In this document: positions 26,245-33,536 of the stretch, one piece after another
Numbering within the stretch: the first letter of the stretch is position 1
Layout: every line of letters begins with the position of its first letter
DNA from: Granulicella sp. 5B5
GTDB lineage: Bacteria > Acidobacteriota > Terriglobia > Terriglobales > Acidobacteriaceae
Direction of reading: 5' to 3'
DNA length: 64,000 nucleotides
Assembly (NCBI RefSeq): GCF_014083945.1
Contig: NZ_CP046444.1
Span: 930,001-994,000 of the forward strand
Notes under the pieces: model-generated
What the model saw: the letters and a program-made list of their open reading frames with translations, nothing else
Told to the model about the DNA's origin: nothing
Database searches by the model: none
Position numbers and translations under genes: made by a program

Positions 26245-27603
26245 TTATTTCGAGGCGACAGGCTTCAACATAGCGAGGGCGCTCTTCGGGACCTTCGACA
26301 CCACATCGAATTCTGGATCGACAAGCTCGGTGACTTCATACTTCATCTCAGCACCGAGAAAAAGCGCAACTTCGCTATCGGATAAACCGTAGTCGCGCTT
26401 GATCCAGGTGGCGAGCTGCGCTGTGGAGGTCTTGAGGGCTTCCTGCAACGAACCTGCGACGCCGAAGGAGATGATGTAGTCGTTGTCTTCTTCGCGAACG
26501 CCCTGCGACTGATAGCCTTTGATGATTTCGACAGAGAAGTCGACGGCCATCGAGGTTTCGAGTCCGGTCTGCGTGACTTCGCCATCACCCATAGCAGCGT
26601 GACCGTCGCCGAATCCGAAGAGCGCGCCGGGATGGAAGACAGGAAAAAACATCGTCGTACCGGAGACGACGCCGTTGTAATCGAGGTTGCCGCCGTAGGG
26701 ACCGAGGTGCGTGCCACCAAAGGCCTCAAAACCGGGAGGCGCGACAGAGATGCAGCCGAGCATCGGGTTCATCTTGAGCTTGAGGTTTTTCAGCGCAGGC
26801 GTGGGGTTCGTCAACGTCGCGTAGCCGTCGGCGTTCTGAACCTGCCACTCGCCGTCGAAGCGGGCGTCGTATTTTGCAGCGAGGCTATAGGCTGGCGTAA
26901 TCGCATACTGCTGAATACGGCTTCCCTGGCGCGCGGTCGGGCGATTCGGCGCGATCTTGATTAGGTGCACCACGAGAGTGTCACCAGGGAGCGCGCCCTC
27001 GACGTAGATAGGACCGATGTTGGCATCGCCACCCAGGGCGACGCGCTTGAGGTTTTTATCGGTGCCACCAGAATCGGGAGCCCAGGTATGAACAATGTCG
27101 CCAGGAAAGATGTGGATGCCCGGCTTGTTGCCTGCATAGTAATAGGCCTGAAACGTGGTGGGATCGTAGTTCACCTCGCGAGGCTTCGCGGGTGGCGTGA
27201 CCTCGCGCGAGAGCTTCCACGTGACGGGCTGAGGCACGGGTGCGCGTCCGGATGCGCCACCTCCGCGACGGCCAAGACCTGCGAGCGTACCGGCGCCTTC
27301 GCCTGTGTCACGGCTCAGTTTGCCGGTAAGCGAGCCAGCGTCATGGCCATTGGCATCAGTAACCGCGAGCGTGACTGTCGAGCCGTTGACAGTTCCCTTC
27401 AGCGCGTCAGCGCCCCAGGAACCGGTAATTGCATCTCCGGAACGTTCGAGACTGACACGCGCGTAGGCCGGTTCAAGCAACGTCGGGCCAGTGATTTCTG
27501 CGACCCATTTTCCGGCGATATCCTGCGCCGCTGCGCGGAGCGGTGTGATCGTTACTGAGAGCGCAAATATAGGCAGGACTGCCCAAACCCTGTTCTGTCT
27601 CAT
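26245..27603 (-). CDS. Exported acetamidase/formamidase family protein
   Basis: 452 residues from an ATG with AGGAG 5 nt upstream. Signal peptide ends near LRAAAQ (~26). Residues ~27-125 form a beta-rich domain (GKWVAEITGP, SGDAITGSWGADALKGTVNG) often fused to this family, followed by a Gly/Pro-rich linker. The catalytic FmdA/AmdA domain (~150-440) shows PGDIVHTWAPDSGG, GALPGDTLVVHL, MLGCISVAPPGFEAFGGTHLGPYGGN and FGDGHAAMGDGEV, including the metal-binding-like His and Asp residues. It should hydrolyse a small amide in the periplasm; the substrate is uncertain. It lies 40 nt after the amidohydrolase gene, so they probably form an operon. Confidence 0.88.
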   Translation of the reverse strand: MRQNRVWAVLPIFALSVTITPLRAAAQDIAGKWVAEITGPTLLEPAYARVSLERSGDAITGSWGADALKGTVNGSTVTLAVTDANGHDAGSLTGKLSRDTGEGAGTLAGLGRRGGGASGRAPVPQPVTWKLSREVTPPAKPREVNYDPTTFQAYYYAGNKPGIHIFPGDIVHTWAPDSGGTDKNLKRVALGGDANIGPIYVEGALPGDTLVVHLIKIAPNRPTARQGSRIQQYAITPAYSLAAKYDARFDGEWQVQNADGYATLTNPTPALKNLKLKMNPMLGCISVAPPGFEAFGGTHLGPYGGNLDYNGVVSGTTMFFPVFHPGALFGFGDGHAAMGDGEVTQTGLETSMAVDFSVEIIKGYQSQGVREEDNDYIISFGVAGSLQEALKTSTAQLATWIKRDYGLSDSEVALFLGAEMKYEVTELVDPEFDVVSKVPKSALAMLKPVASK

Positions 27604-27643
27604 CGTATCTCCTATGAAGTTTTCTGTTGATGCCGTGATCTGT

Positions 27644-29134
27644 TTAGTACTGGCCGTAACGACCGCGCACAGATTCGAGAAGCTTGTTCGAATCGTAGGC
27701 AACGCCGTCCTTCAGGACGATCTCGACGTTTTCGATATCCGTGATTCGGCTGGAAGGATCACCCTTGACGATCATCAGATCGGCGTCCTTGCCAGTTTCC
27801 ACGGAGCCGATTCGCTGCTGCTGGCCGAGATAGGTCGCTCCGTTGAGAGTCGCGATCTTCACCGCTTCGACCGGGGTGAAGCCGCCGTCAGCCACTAGAA
27901 GTTCAACTTCATGCTGATCCCCGAAGCCGGGCAGGGTTGCGCCGTTGCCGGTTGGGTCGAGACCCGCCATGAGAAGGCCGCCTGCCTCGACGAACTTGTG
28001 CTCAAGCTGAGCGCCGTTTCTATAATTCGTGGCGCCACGTTCCCTGGCTTCGGACTCAGACGTCGTGTTGCGGCGATTTCGATTGAAGAGATAGGCCTCC
28101 AGCGCCTGCGGTGTAAGCGTCGCCAATGCTTTCTGCCGCAGCACGGGTTTCCCTGCGAGACTCGCCTCAAAGACCGGCAGCGTGCTAGTGATAGCGACGT
28201 GGTGCGCGACGAGAAGCTTGATAAGGTCCTTCGCTTCGGCGCTGTCGGGAGTCATCTTGGCGAGTGTCGCGTTGCCGGATTCGCGAGAACACTGATCGGG
28301 CTGCTTGCCAGGATCGAGCTGCGTGTTCACAAAGAAGCCATGTTCCAGGTTGTCGATGCCGAGCTCCGCGGCTTCGGGATAGGTGACAGAGCAGAGATGG
28401 CCGGTCACCTTCATATGTAGCGCGTGTGCCGCTTTAATGGCTGCTCCCAGCTCGGCGCGCGTGATGTGCATGTACGCTTTGTAGTTGGTCGCGCCAGCCT
28501 TCGCCCAGAAATTGACGAACGCTGTTGCATCTTCGGGGCCGGTGAGGATGTGCATCTGGATGAAGAGATCGCTTGGGCCCTCCAGATAGGGTGCGGTCGG
28601 CTCGATGTGAGGACCGATGAGTATGCCCTGCTCGGTGAGGCGGCGAAGGTTGATATCAGCGTAGGGCTCGACAGAGCCGCCGGTACGGATCGTTGTTACG
28701 CCATTGGCGAGATACATGCGCGGTGCCGAGAAGGTCATCTGTGGAAGCAGGGTCGGCGGCTCGGAGCCTGCGGCGTCGGAGTTGGGGCGCTGGAGATAGT
28801 AGAGATGGTCGTGCATGCCCACGAGACCGGGGAGCACCGTGTACCCGTCGAGGTCGAGAATTTCGGCTCCCGCAGGAGAGGGGATGTCGTGTCCAATGCG
28901 CGCGATGCGTCCGCCTTCGATCACGAGCGTTTGATCCTGGAGGACAGGGCCGCCCGTGCCATCAATGATGCGAACGTGCTCAAGCACTTTCACCGGTGCG
29001 TTCTTACCATAGAGATACTTCGCTCGAATCATGATGGGATTCGAGCGCTGAGGAGACGCCATACCGGGGAAAAGGACAAGGATCGAAATCGCCGCTGTTA
29101 TCACACCGGATTTCTTTGAGGAAAAGGATGACAT
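27644..29134 (-). CDS. Exported metal-dependent amidohydrolase
   Basis: 496 residues with a signal peptide (ISILVLFPGMASPQ). Metal-binding features of the amidohydrolase superfamily are in order: MHDH (H108, H110) after the LDLDGYTVLPGLVG strand, KAYMHI with a probable bridging Lys, HLCSVTYPEA with a His, LEHGFF with a His, and LMAGLDPTG with the catalytic Asp. The C-terminal strand TGKDADLMIVKGDP is typical of imidazolonepropionase/prolidase-like members. It may cleave a cyclic amide or dipeptide in the periplasm. It heads the cluster with the acetamidase-like gene and a TonB receptor, suggesting uptake and hydrolysis of an amide-containing nutrient. Confidence 0.9.
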   Translation of the reverse strand: MSSFSSKKSGVITAAISILVLFPGMASPQRSNPIMIRAKYLYGKNAPVKVLEHVRIIDGTGGPVLQDQTLVIEGGRIARIGHDIPSPAGAEILDLDGYTVLPGLVGMHDHLYYLQRPNSDAAGSEPPTLLPQMTFSAPRMYLANGVTTIRTGGSVEPYADINLRRLTEQGILIGPHIEPTAPYLEGPSDLFIQMHILTGPEDATAFVNFWAKAGATNYKAYMHITRAELGAAIKAAHALHMKVTGHLCSVTYPEAAELGIDNLEHGFFVNTQLDPGKQPDQCSRESGNATLAKMTPDSAEAKDLIKLLVAHHVAITSTLPVFEASLAGKPVLRQKALATLTPQALEAYLFNRNRRNTTSESEARERGATNYRNGAQLEHKFVEAGGLLMAGLDPTGNGATLPGFGDQHEVELLVADGGFTPVEAVKIATLNGATYLGQQQRIGSVETGKDADLMIVKGDPSSRITDIENVEIVLKDGVAYDSNKLLESVRGRYGQY

Positions 29135-29520
29135 GAGACTCTCAGCTTCTTCAGTTTTCGCTGGATGGCGGACTTTATTGTATCTCGCAATACGTCATAG
29201 AATCAGGCACTTAGTCTCCGCATTCCTACCTAAGTATTTCTACTTGACTCGGTGGACTTGTGTAGATGAGAGCCGTAGAAGCCGAACATTCCTTTCGATT
29301 TAGCAAGGCGCACCTTCTCTACGCCGTTATCTGCATGTCTGACTGAGGAGAGTTCAAGAAGTCTTAATTTAATTCCCTCCTCCGCGTCTGAGGCCTTAGG
29401 TTGAGACCCCCATGGGCGGATAATTTTTTGGTAACTCGAACAAGTATCCCGCTTAAATCAAATCATGGACTTCCAATAATCATCCGCAATCCACATATGT
29501 TTCTGTTCCGTCTCGGCTCA
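29135..29520. other. Intergenic region upstream of the amidohydrolase operon
   Basis: About 390 nt, more AT-rich than its surroundings. It should contain the operon promoter and the left flank of the integrase remnant. I see no gene, clear direct repeat or terminator in it. Confidence 0.5.
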
Positions 29521-29523
29521 TAA

Positions 29524-29886
29524 AGGAGTCACGTAGTCGAGCAGAGCAAGCGGTCTCGGACAGCTGATCCCGCCGCTACCGCTGGGGCTCACCTGAATGG
29601 GGCGATCGATCTCGATAACCTAGCCAGCCGCGTTTTGAAGCCCCTCTTCGAAGCGAATGGACTGGAGTGGAAGGGGTGGCAGGCGTACCGTCGCGGTCTC
29701 GCGACGAACCTCAAGGAGCTGGGTGTCGAGGACACGACGGTCCAGTGCATCTTGAGGCACGAGAACGTGAGTACGACCCAGCGCTTCTACATCAAGACTG
29801 CGCCGAAAGTAGCGCAGGAGGCGATGCGTGTATTGGAAGAAAAAATCGCTTGTACAGCACGTGTACAGCAGTCAACGATCAACTGA
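29524..29886 (+). pseudogene. Tyrosine recombinase (integrase), C-terminal remnant
   Basis: An open frame of 121 codons without a proper start keeps the end of a phage-type integrase. AYRRGLATNLKELGV carries the second catalytic Arg region, ILRHENVSTTQRFYIK carries the conserved His and the Tyr nucleophile, and DLDNLASRVLKPLFEANGLE precedes them. The N-terminal DNA-binding domains and first catalytic Arg are absent. It ends 20 nt from the 3' end of tRNA-Thr, the classic position of an integrase beside its attachment site, so it marks the edge of a former integrated element. Confidence 0.85.
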
Positions 29887-29906
29887 CTCGTAAGTGCTTG
29901 AAAGAA

Positions 29907-29982
29907 TGGAGCCGACGAACGGACTTGAACCGTTGACCTGCTGATTACGAATCAGCTGCTCTACCAACTGAGCTACGTCGGC
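29907..29982 (-). tRNA. tRNA-Thr(CGT)
   Basis: A full cloverleaf can be drawn on the minus strand: 7-bp acceptor stem GCCGACG with CGTCGGC, D-arm GCTCAGTTGGTAGAGC, anticodon stem GCTGA/TCAGC with loop TTCGTAA (anticodon CGT, Thr), T-arm with GGTTCAAGTCC, discriminator T. The CCA end is encoded (29907-29909). It reads the ACG codon, common in this C-rich genome. It is the likely integration target of the neighbouring integrase remnant. Confidence 0.96.
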
Positions 29983-30037
29983 CTTTGGAGATCTGAACGA
30001 AATCCGCGGACGGGAAGCGAGCCGCAGGCCGCGCACC

Positions 30038-30056
30038 GGTGAGTCCAAAACTCACC
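30038..30056. other. Small hairpin between GH28 and tRNA-Thr
   Basis: GGTGAGT (30038-30044) and ACTCACC (30050-30056) form a 7-bp stem with a 5-nt loop. It lies just downstream of the GH28 stop on the minus strand. There is no T-run, so a terminator role is uncertain. Confidence 0.35.
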
Positions 30057-30124
30057 TCAGCGCCTGCCTTGCACATGGCCGCTTCCCTTCCATTCTATCG
30101 GCAAACGCGCCAGATGCAAAATCG

Positions 30125-31624
30125 CTACTGCATCGGAACAAACTTGCCTTTGCACGGGTCCAGCAGCGCAAGCAGGCAAACCGGGCCACCTGGCGGCATC
30201 ACCTTCACACTTGCCGGCACGTTCCCCAGCGGCAGGTTCCCCCTCGGGCAGCCCATCACATGGATATCGTCATACGCCAGGTGCATCTGCTGCGGAGTGA
30301 TCCCCGTGATGTGCACATTGTTCAGTGTCACCTCCGTGCGGTGCGCATCGTCCAGCCCTGCAATCAGCACATCGCCCGGCGTCTCCGCATAGATGTTCTC
30401 CAACTTGATCGCCTTGTAGTCCGGGATCTTATCGCCCGTATACTTCGGGTCTTCAAACGGCTCCACCGTCTGGTTCGTGTAATACGGCGAGATCGCAATC
30501 GGTATCGGTACATTCCGCATACAGACGTTCTTATACGTCAGGTCATGCACCGGCCCACCGCGCTTCACATTGCTCTTGATCCGGATACCGCTCGTCGTAT
30601 GGTCTTCCGTCAGCCCGTCCACCAGCAGGTAACTCTGGCCCAGCACCGTCTCCGACCCGATCGACATCCCATGCCCGTCGTAGAAGTGGTCGTCGATCAC
30701 GCTCATATGGCTCACGCCCTGCTTGATCGCAATATTGTCGTCCCCGTTGTCGATCCAGCTATGCGCAATCGTCACATCCTCACTCGTTCCCGGATCGATG
30801 CCGTCCGTATTCCGCGCATCGTTGCCCGTTCCAATCAGCGCCTTGTTCACAGGAGTCATCAGGTGCACGCCCCACGCCGTAAACCCATGCGTCTGGTTCA
30901 CCGCCACATGAAAGTTCGGCGAATTGTTCAGGTGGATCTTGTACAGCACCAGTCCATCCGCGTGGCTCGCCAGTATCAGCCGCGTCGAGTAGTACAGATC
31001 GTCATGCGGCTGCGCAGCGCGCGCCATCTGCCACCAGCTGATGTCATGCCCACGCATCTTCGCATACCCGCGCCCATCAATCGTTCCCTCCCCCATGATC
31101 GCCGCGTTCTTCACATTCACGCTGATCAGCGGACGGCACCCACCTCTCGGCCGCGCCACCTGGTTCGTTGAAAACGTCGGAAAGCTCGTCGGCCTCGGCG
31201 TCGACGTTCCACACTTGATCGGCGCATCTGACTTCGCATCAGGGTTCGGCATCTCATACACCGCAGGATCGCTCGATCCAAACAGCGTCACACCCTTATC
31301 GATCAGCAGCGTCACACCCTCGCGCATCTCCAGCGGCCCACTCAGAAACGCATTGTCCTTCGATCTCAGGCTCAGCTCCACCGCCTTGCCTGCGCCGCAA
31401 CCGTCCAGCGCTTTCTGGATGCGTTCCGTATCGAGCTTGCCCTCATCTTCGCTGCGCAACGCGCCACCGTTCTCATCCGGCGTCGACATCAGCTTCGCAT
31501 CCAGCTTCACACACACCGCCGGAATCTTCGGCTCCGTCACCACGCGCCGGTCCTGCGCCCACATCGACGCGGGCACCAACACCATCCCACCCACAAGCAT
31601 CCGCAACTGCCACGGCATCCTCAT
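30125..31624 (-). CDS. Glycoside hydrolase family 28 (polygalacturonase-like)
   Basis: About 499 residues from the ATG at 31622-31624 (one more ATG six nt later; neither has a strong ribosome site). Signal peptide ends near SMWAQ. The right-handed beta-helix pectinase motifs are in order: NTDGID (~272), the catalytic pair in GDDNIAIK (~294), GHGMSIGSE (~316), and RIK (~347). It should hydrolyse galacturonan or a related pectic backbone outside the cytoplasm. It sits next to tRNA-Thr and is transcribed away from a TTGACA promoter-like sequence. Its 5' leader contains an intrinsic-terminator-like hairpin. Confidence 0.93.
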   Translation of the reverse strand: MRMPWQLRMLVGGMVLVPASMWAQDRRVVTEPKIPAVCVKLDAKLMSTPDENGGALRSEDEGKLDTERIQKALDGCGAGKAVELSLRSKDNAFLSGPLEMREGVTLLIDKGVTLFGSSDPAVYEMPNPDAKSDAPIKCGTSTPRPTSFPTFSTNQVARPRGGCRPLISVNVKNAAIMGEGTIDGRGYAKMRGHDISWWQMARAAQPHDDLYYSTRLILASHADGLVLYKIHLNNSPNFHVAVNQTHGFTAWGVHLMTPVNKALIGTGNDARNTDGIDPGTSEDVTIAHSWIDNGDDNIAIKQGVSHMSVIDDHFYDGHGMSIGSETVLGQSYLLVDGLTEDHTTSGIRIKSNVKRGGPVHDLTYKNVCMRNVPIPIAISPYYTNQTVEPFEDPKYTGDKIPDYKAIKLENIYAETPGDVLIAGLDDAHRTEVTLNNVHITGITPQQMHLAYDDIHVMGCPRGNLPLGNVPASVKVMPPGGPVCLLALLDPCKGKFVPMQ

Positions 31625-31770
31625 CTCAGCACGTACCTCAATCCAACGCCTTCGTCTGAATTTCAATTCGTCCGCAACCGTAGCACAAGCTCTGCTTCAC
31701 ACGCAGAGCACGTCACGCACCACATTCCAACATGCAGACTTCACCATTTCGTCCCACATTTTCCACAAGC

Positions 31771-31805
31771 AAAAAGGGCCACCCGGCAACAGGGCGACCC
31801 TTTTT
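31771..31805 (-). terminator. Intrinsic terminator or leader attenuator upstream of GH28
   Basis: Stem AAAAAGGG/CCCTTTTT with an inner, partly mismatched CCC/GGG extension and a T-run in both directions. On the minus strand it lies between the DUF6599 gene and GH28, and within the presumed 5' leader of GH28. Confidence 0.6.
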
Positions 31806-31856
31806 CTATGGGAGGCAGCTCCAACGGAGGCAAAGCCATCGGAACTCTCTGGACAC

Positions 31857-31885
31857 AGACTATGTTCGCCTCCCCACGCTGTCAA
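31857..31885 (-). promoter_or_regulatory. Candidate sigma-70-type promoter for GH28
   Basis: On the minus strand, TTGACA (31880-31885) and TAGTCT (31857-31862) are 17 nt apart, with a very AT-rich stretch upstream (31890-31945) that could act as an UP element. The -10 box is weak. A transcript starting here would pass the hairpin at 31771-31805 before reaching GH28. Confidence 0.4.
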
Positions 31886-32152
31886 GAATGTTTTGTCTAA
31901 ATTATCAACTCTAATAAAATCAATAACTTATCGAAAAAACACCCAGTTCCCCCGGGTTTTTGCCGCGTTTCTTCCAATGCCGGTTCCCAAACCGTAAATT
32001 TGCCACAGATACCCCTCACACCGGCTCCCAAGCAGGCATCCAGCCTAGTTACACGCCCGGCCCCGGCTTCTCCGTCTCAAAGCGCGGCGACGCGTTCTGT
32101 GGATCGAGGTGCAAACTGAGGAACTCCGCCTCCGTTGCCGCCGGCTTGCCCA

Positions 32153-33184
32153 TCAGCACGCGCACCAGCGCCCGCCCGCCCCCAGAAACAGCCCCAGCAG
32201 CACCGCCGCCGCCATCAGGACCCCCGTCAGCACCGCCAGGTTGGTCAGCAGACTGTAGGTCTTCTGCACCTCCACATGAAAAACCGGAGGCATGTCCCTA
32301 TCGAAGCTCAGCTCCTGCTTCAGATGGATGTTTTCGATCATCCGCTGGGCCTCGTCCGGGCTGAACGATCCCTCCGCCAGCAGCACCAACTCGCCCTCGC
32401 GGCGCGAGCGCACAGCACCCGCCGAGACCGGAGGGTTCGCCGTGTATTCCAGGATCTGCTTATGGAAATCCCCCGCAATCGTCGGCGTCGGGTACATCAA
32501 TAGCGTCAACGTCTCCTTGCCGCGCCGGTCATCATACTGCGCCGTCACCGCCTCGGCCGACTTCTCCCAGCCCAGCGACTGCGCCGGCAGCACACCACCC
32601 TCAGCCGCATAGGTCGAAGCCCCCAGCGCATACCGGATCGACCCCGCCACCAGCCCTTTCGCCGGCACCAGCGTCGGCAGCAGCGGTGCCAACCCCTTCG
32701 ACCCAGAAACCTTCGGCAGCCCCGCCGCCAGCGGCTTCAGCGGAGAAGTCTCCGTCGTCCCATTGACCAGCACCAGCGAGTCGCCGTCTGTGAACAGCAC
32801 CACTCCATTCCCAACCGCATCCGCCGACCCAAGCTCCTTGCCCACCTTCATTCCCGGCTTGGCCATCAACGTAAACGCACTGTAGGCCCCCGTCCGGTCA
32901 CCAAACTGGATTGCCTCTATATGAACGGTCTTCCCGCCGCGCTCATAGTCCCCAACCGCCGACCGTTGCGGCCCGCACTCCTCCAGCGCCGCCTTGCTCG
33001 CATTCGCCAGCGAGTACTCCGGCACGCTTCCGCTGCCCTGCGCCGTCTTCCACTCCCCAAAGCTCGTCGGCAACAGCGGAGCCCCCGGCTCCGAGATCGC
33101 CACACTCGACTGCGCCGTCGCACACATTGCCGCGACAACCAGCCCCAGCACCATACCCCTATGTAGATACCGATACAGTCTCAT
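32153..33184 (-). CDS. DUF6599 family exported protein with 3' frameshift
   Basis: 343 residues as read: signal peptide (ending CATAQ, ~25), a soluble domain with FGEWKTAQGSGSVPEYSLAN and other segments typical of DUF6599, and a C-terminal membrane helix (SLLTNLAVLTGVLMAAAVLLGLFL). The frame then stops abruptly (GRWCAC). In the neighbouring frame the sequence continues sensibly (RALVRVLMGKPAATEAEFLS) to a TAA at 32049-32051. An extra base in the G-rich run at about 32165-32178 therefore truncated the last ~35 residues, either in nature or by sequencing error. Function is unknown. Confidence 0.8.
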   Translation of the reverse strand: MRLYRYLHRGMVLGLVVAAMCATAQSSVAISEPGAPLLPTSFGEWKTAQGSGSVPEYSLANASKAALEECGPQRSAVGDYERGGKTVHIEAIQFGDRTGAYSAFTLMAKPGMKVGKELGSADAVGNGVVLFTDGDSLVLVNGTTETSPLKPLAAGLPKVSGSKGLAPLLPTLVPAKGLVAGSIRYALGASTYAAEGGVLPAQSLGWEKSAEAVTAQYDDRRGKETLTLLMYPTPTIAGDFHKQILEYTANPPVSAGAVRSRREGELVLLAEGSFSPDEAQRMIENIHLKQELSFDRDMPPVFHVEVQKTYSLLTNLAVLTGVLMAAAVLLGLFLGAGGRWCAC

Positions 33185-33536
33185 ACAGCAACCAGACTAC
33201 ACCAATCCCACATTCCCGAGCAGCTACAAACCCTGTCAACCCCAAACCCGCTTCACCCCGCCACAACTCATACAAACCAAACCACTAATCCCCCAAAATC
33301 AAAAACACTTTTGGATGCCCCCACCCCCTATACTGAAAATAGGGACAAAACTGGCTCACTGGTAACTGCGAGCACAACACTCGCCACTCAACAAGCAGCC
33401 GGCTGGCCTAACCTCAATCTTTTCCATATCATACCCGCAACTATATACAGAATCAGTCACTTAACCCCGGGATCACCCCGTAAGTCGCTGATTCTGCTGG
33501 ATAGCTCCGCTACATAGGGGAGGGGGGAGGGGGTAT
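33185..33536. other. Intergenic region with palindrome and G-rich tract
   Basis: About 350 nt without a supported gene between the amidase stop and the DUF6599 start, both on the minus strand. It contains an AT-richer part (33185-33340), a long imperfect inverted repeat (33448-33496), and a G-rich tract (about 33515-33533) right before the amidase stop. Confidence 0.5.
33448..33496. repeat. Long imperfect inverted repeat
   Basis: Arms of 16 nt (33448-33463 and 33481-33496) match except at two positions: CAGAATCAG then two variable bases then ACTTA. The loop is 17 nt and C/G-rich. It follows the amidase gene on the minus strand and may stabilise its mRNA 3' end, but there is no T-run. Confidence 0.6.

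Noticed and set aside
31960-32503. Plus-strand frames over the end of the DUF6599 gene
   Set aside because: Pro/Arg/His-rich shadows; the frameshifted DUF6599 tail on the minus strand explains the region better.
33515-33533. G-rich tract as a G-quadruplex
   Set aside because: Only three G-runs separated by single A residues are clear. Too little to claim a functional quadruplex.
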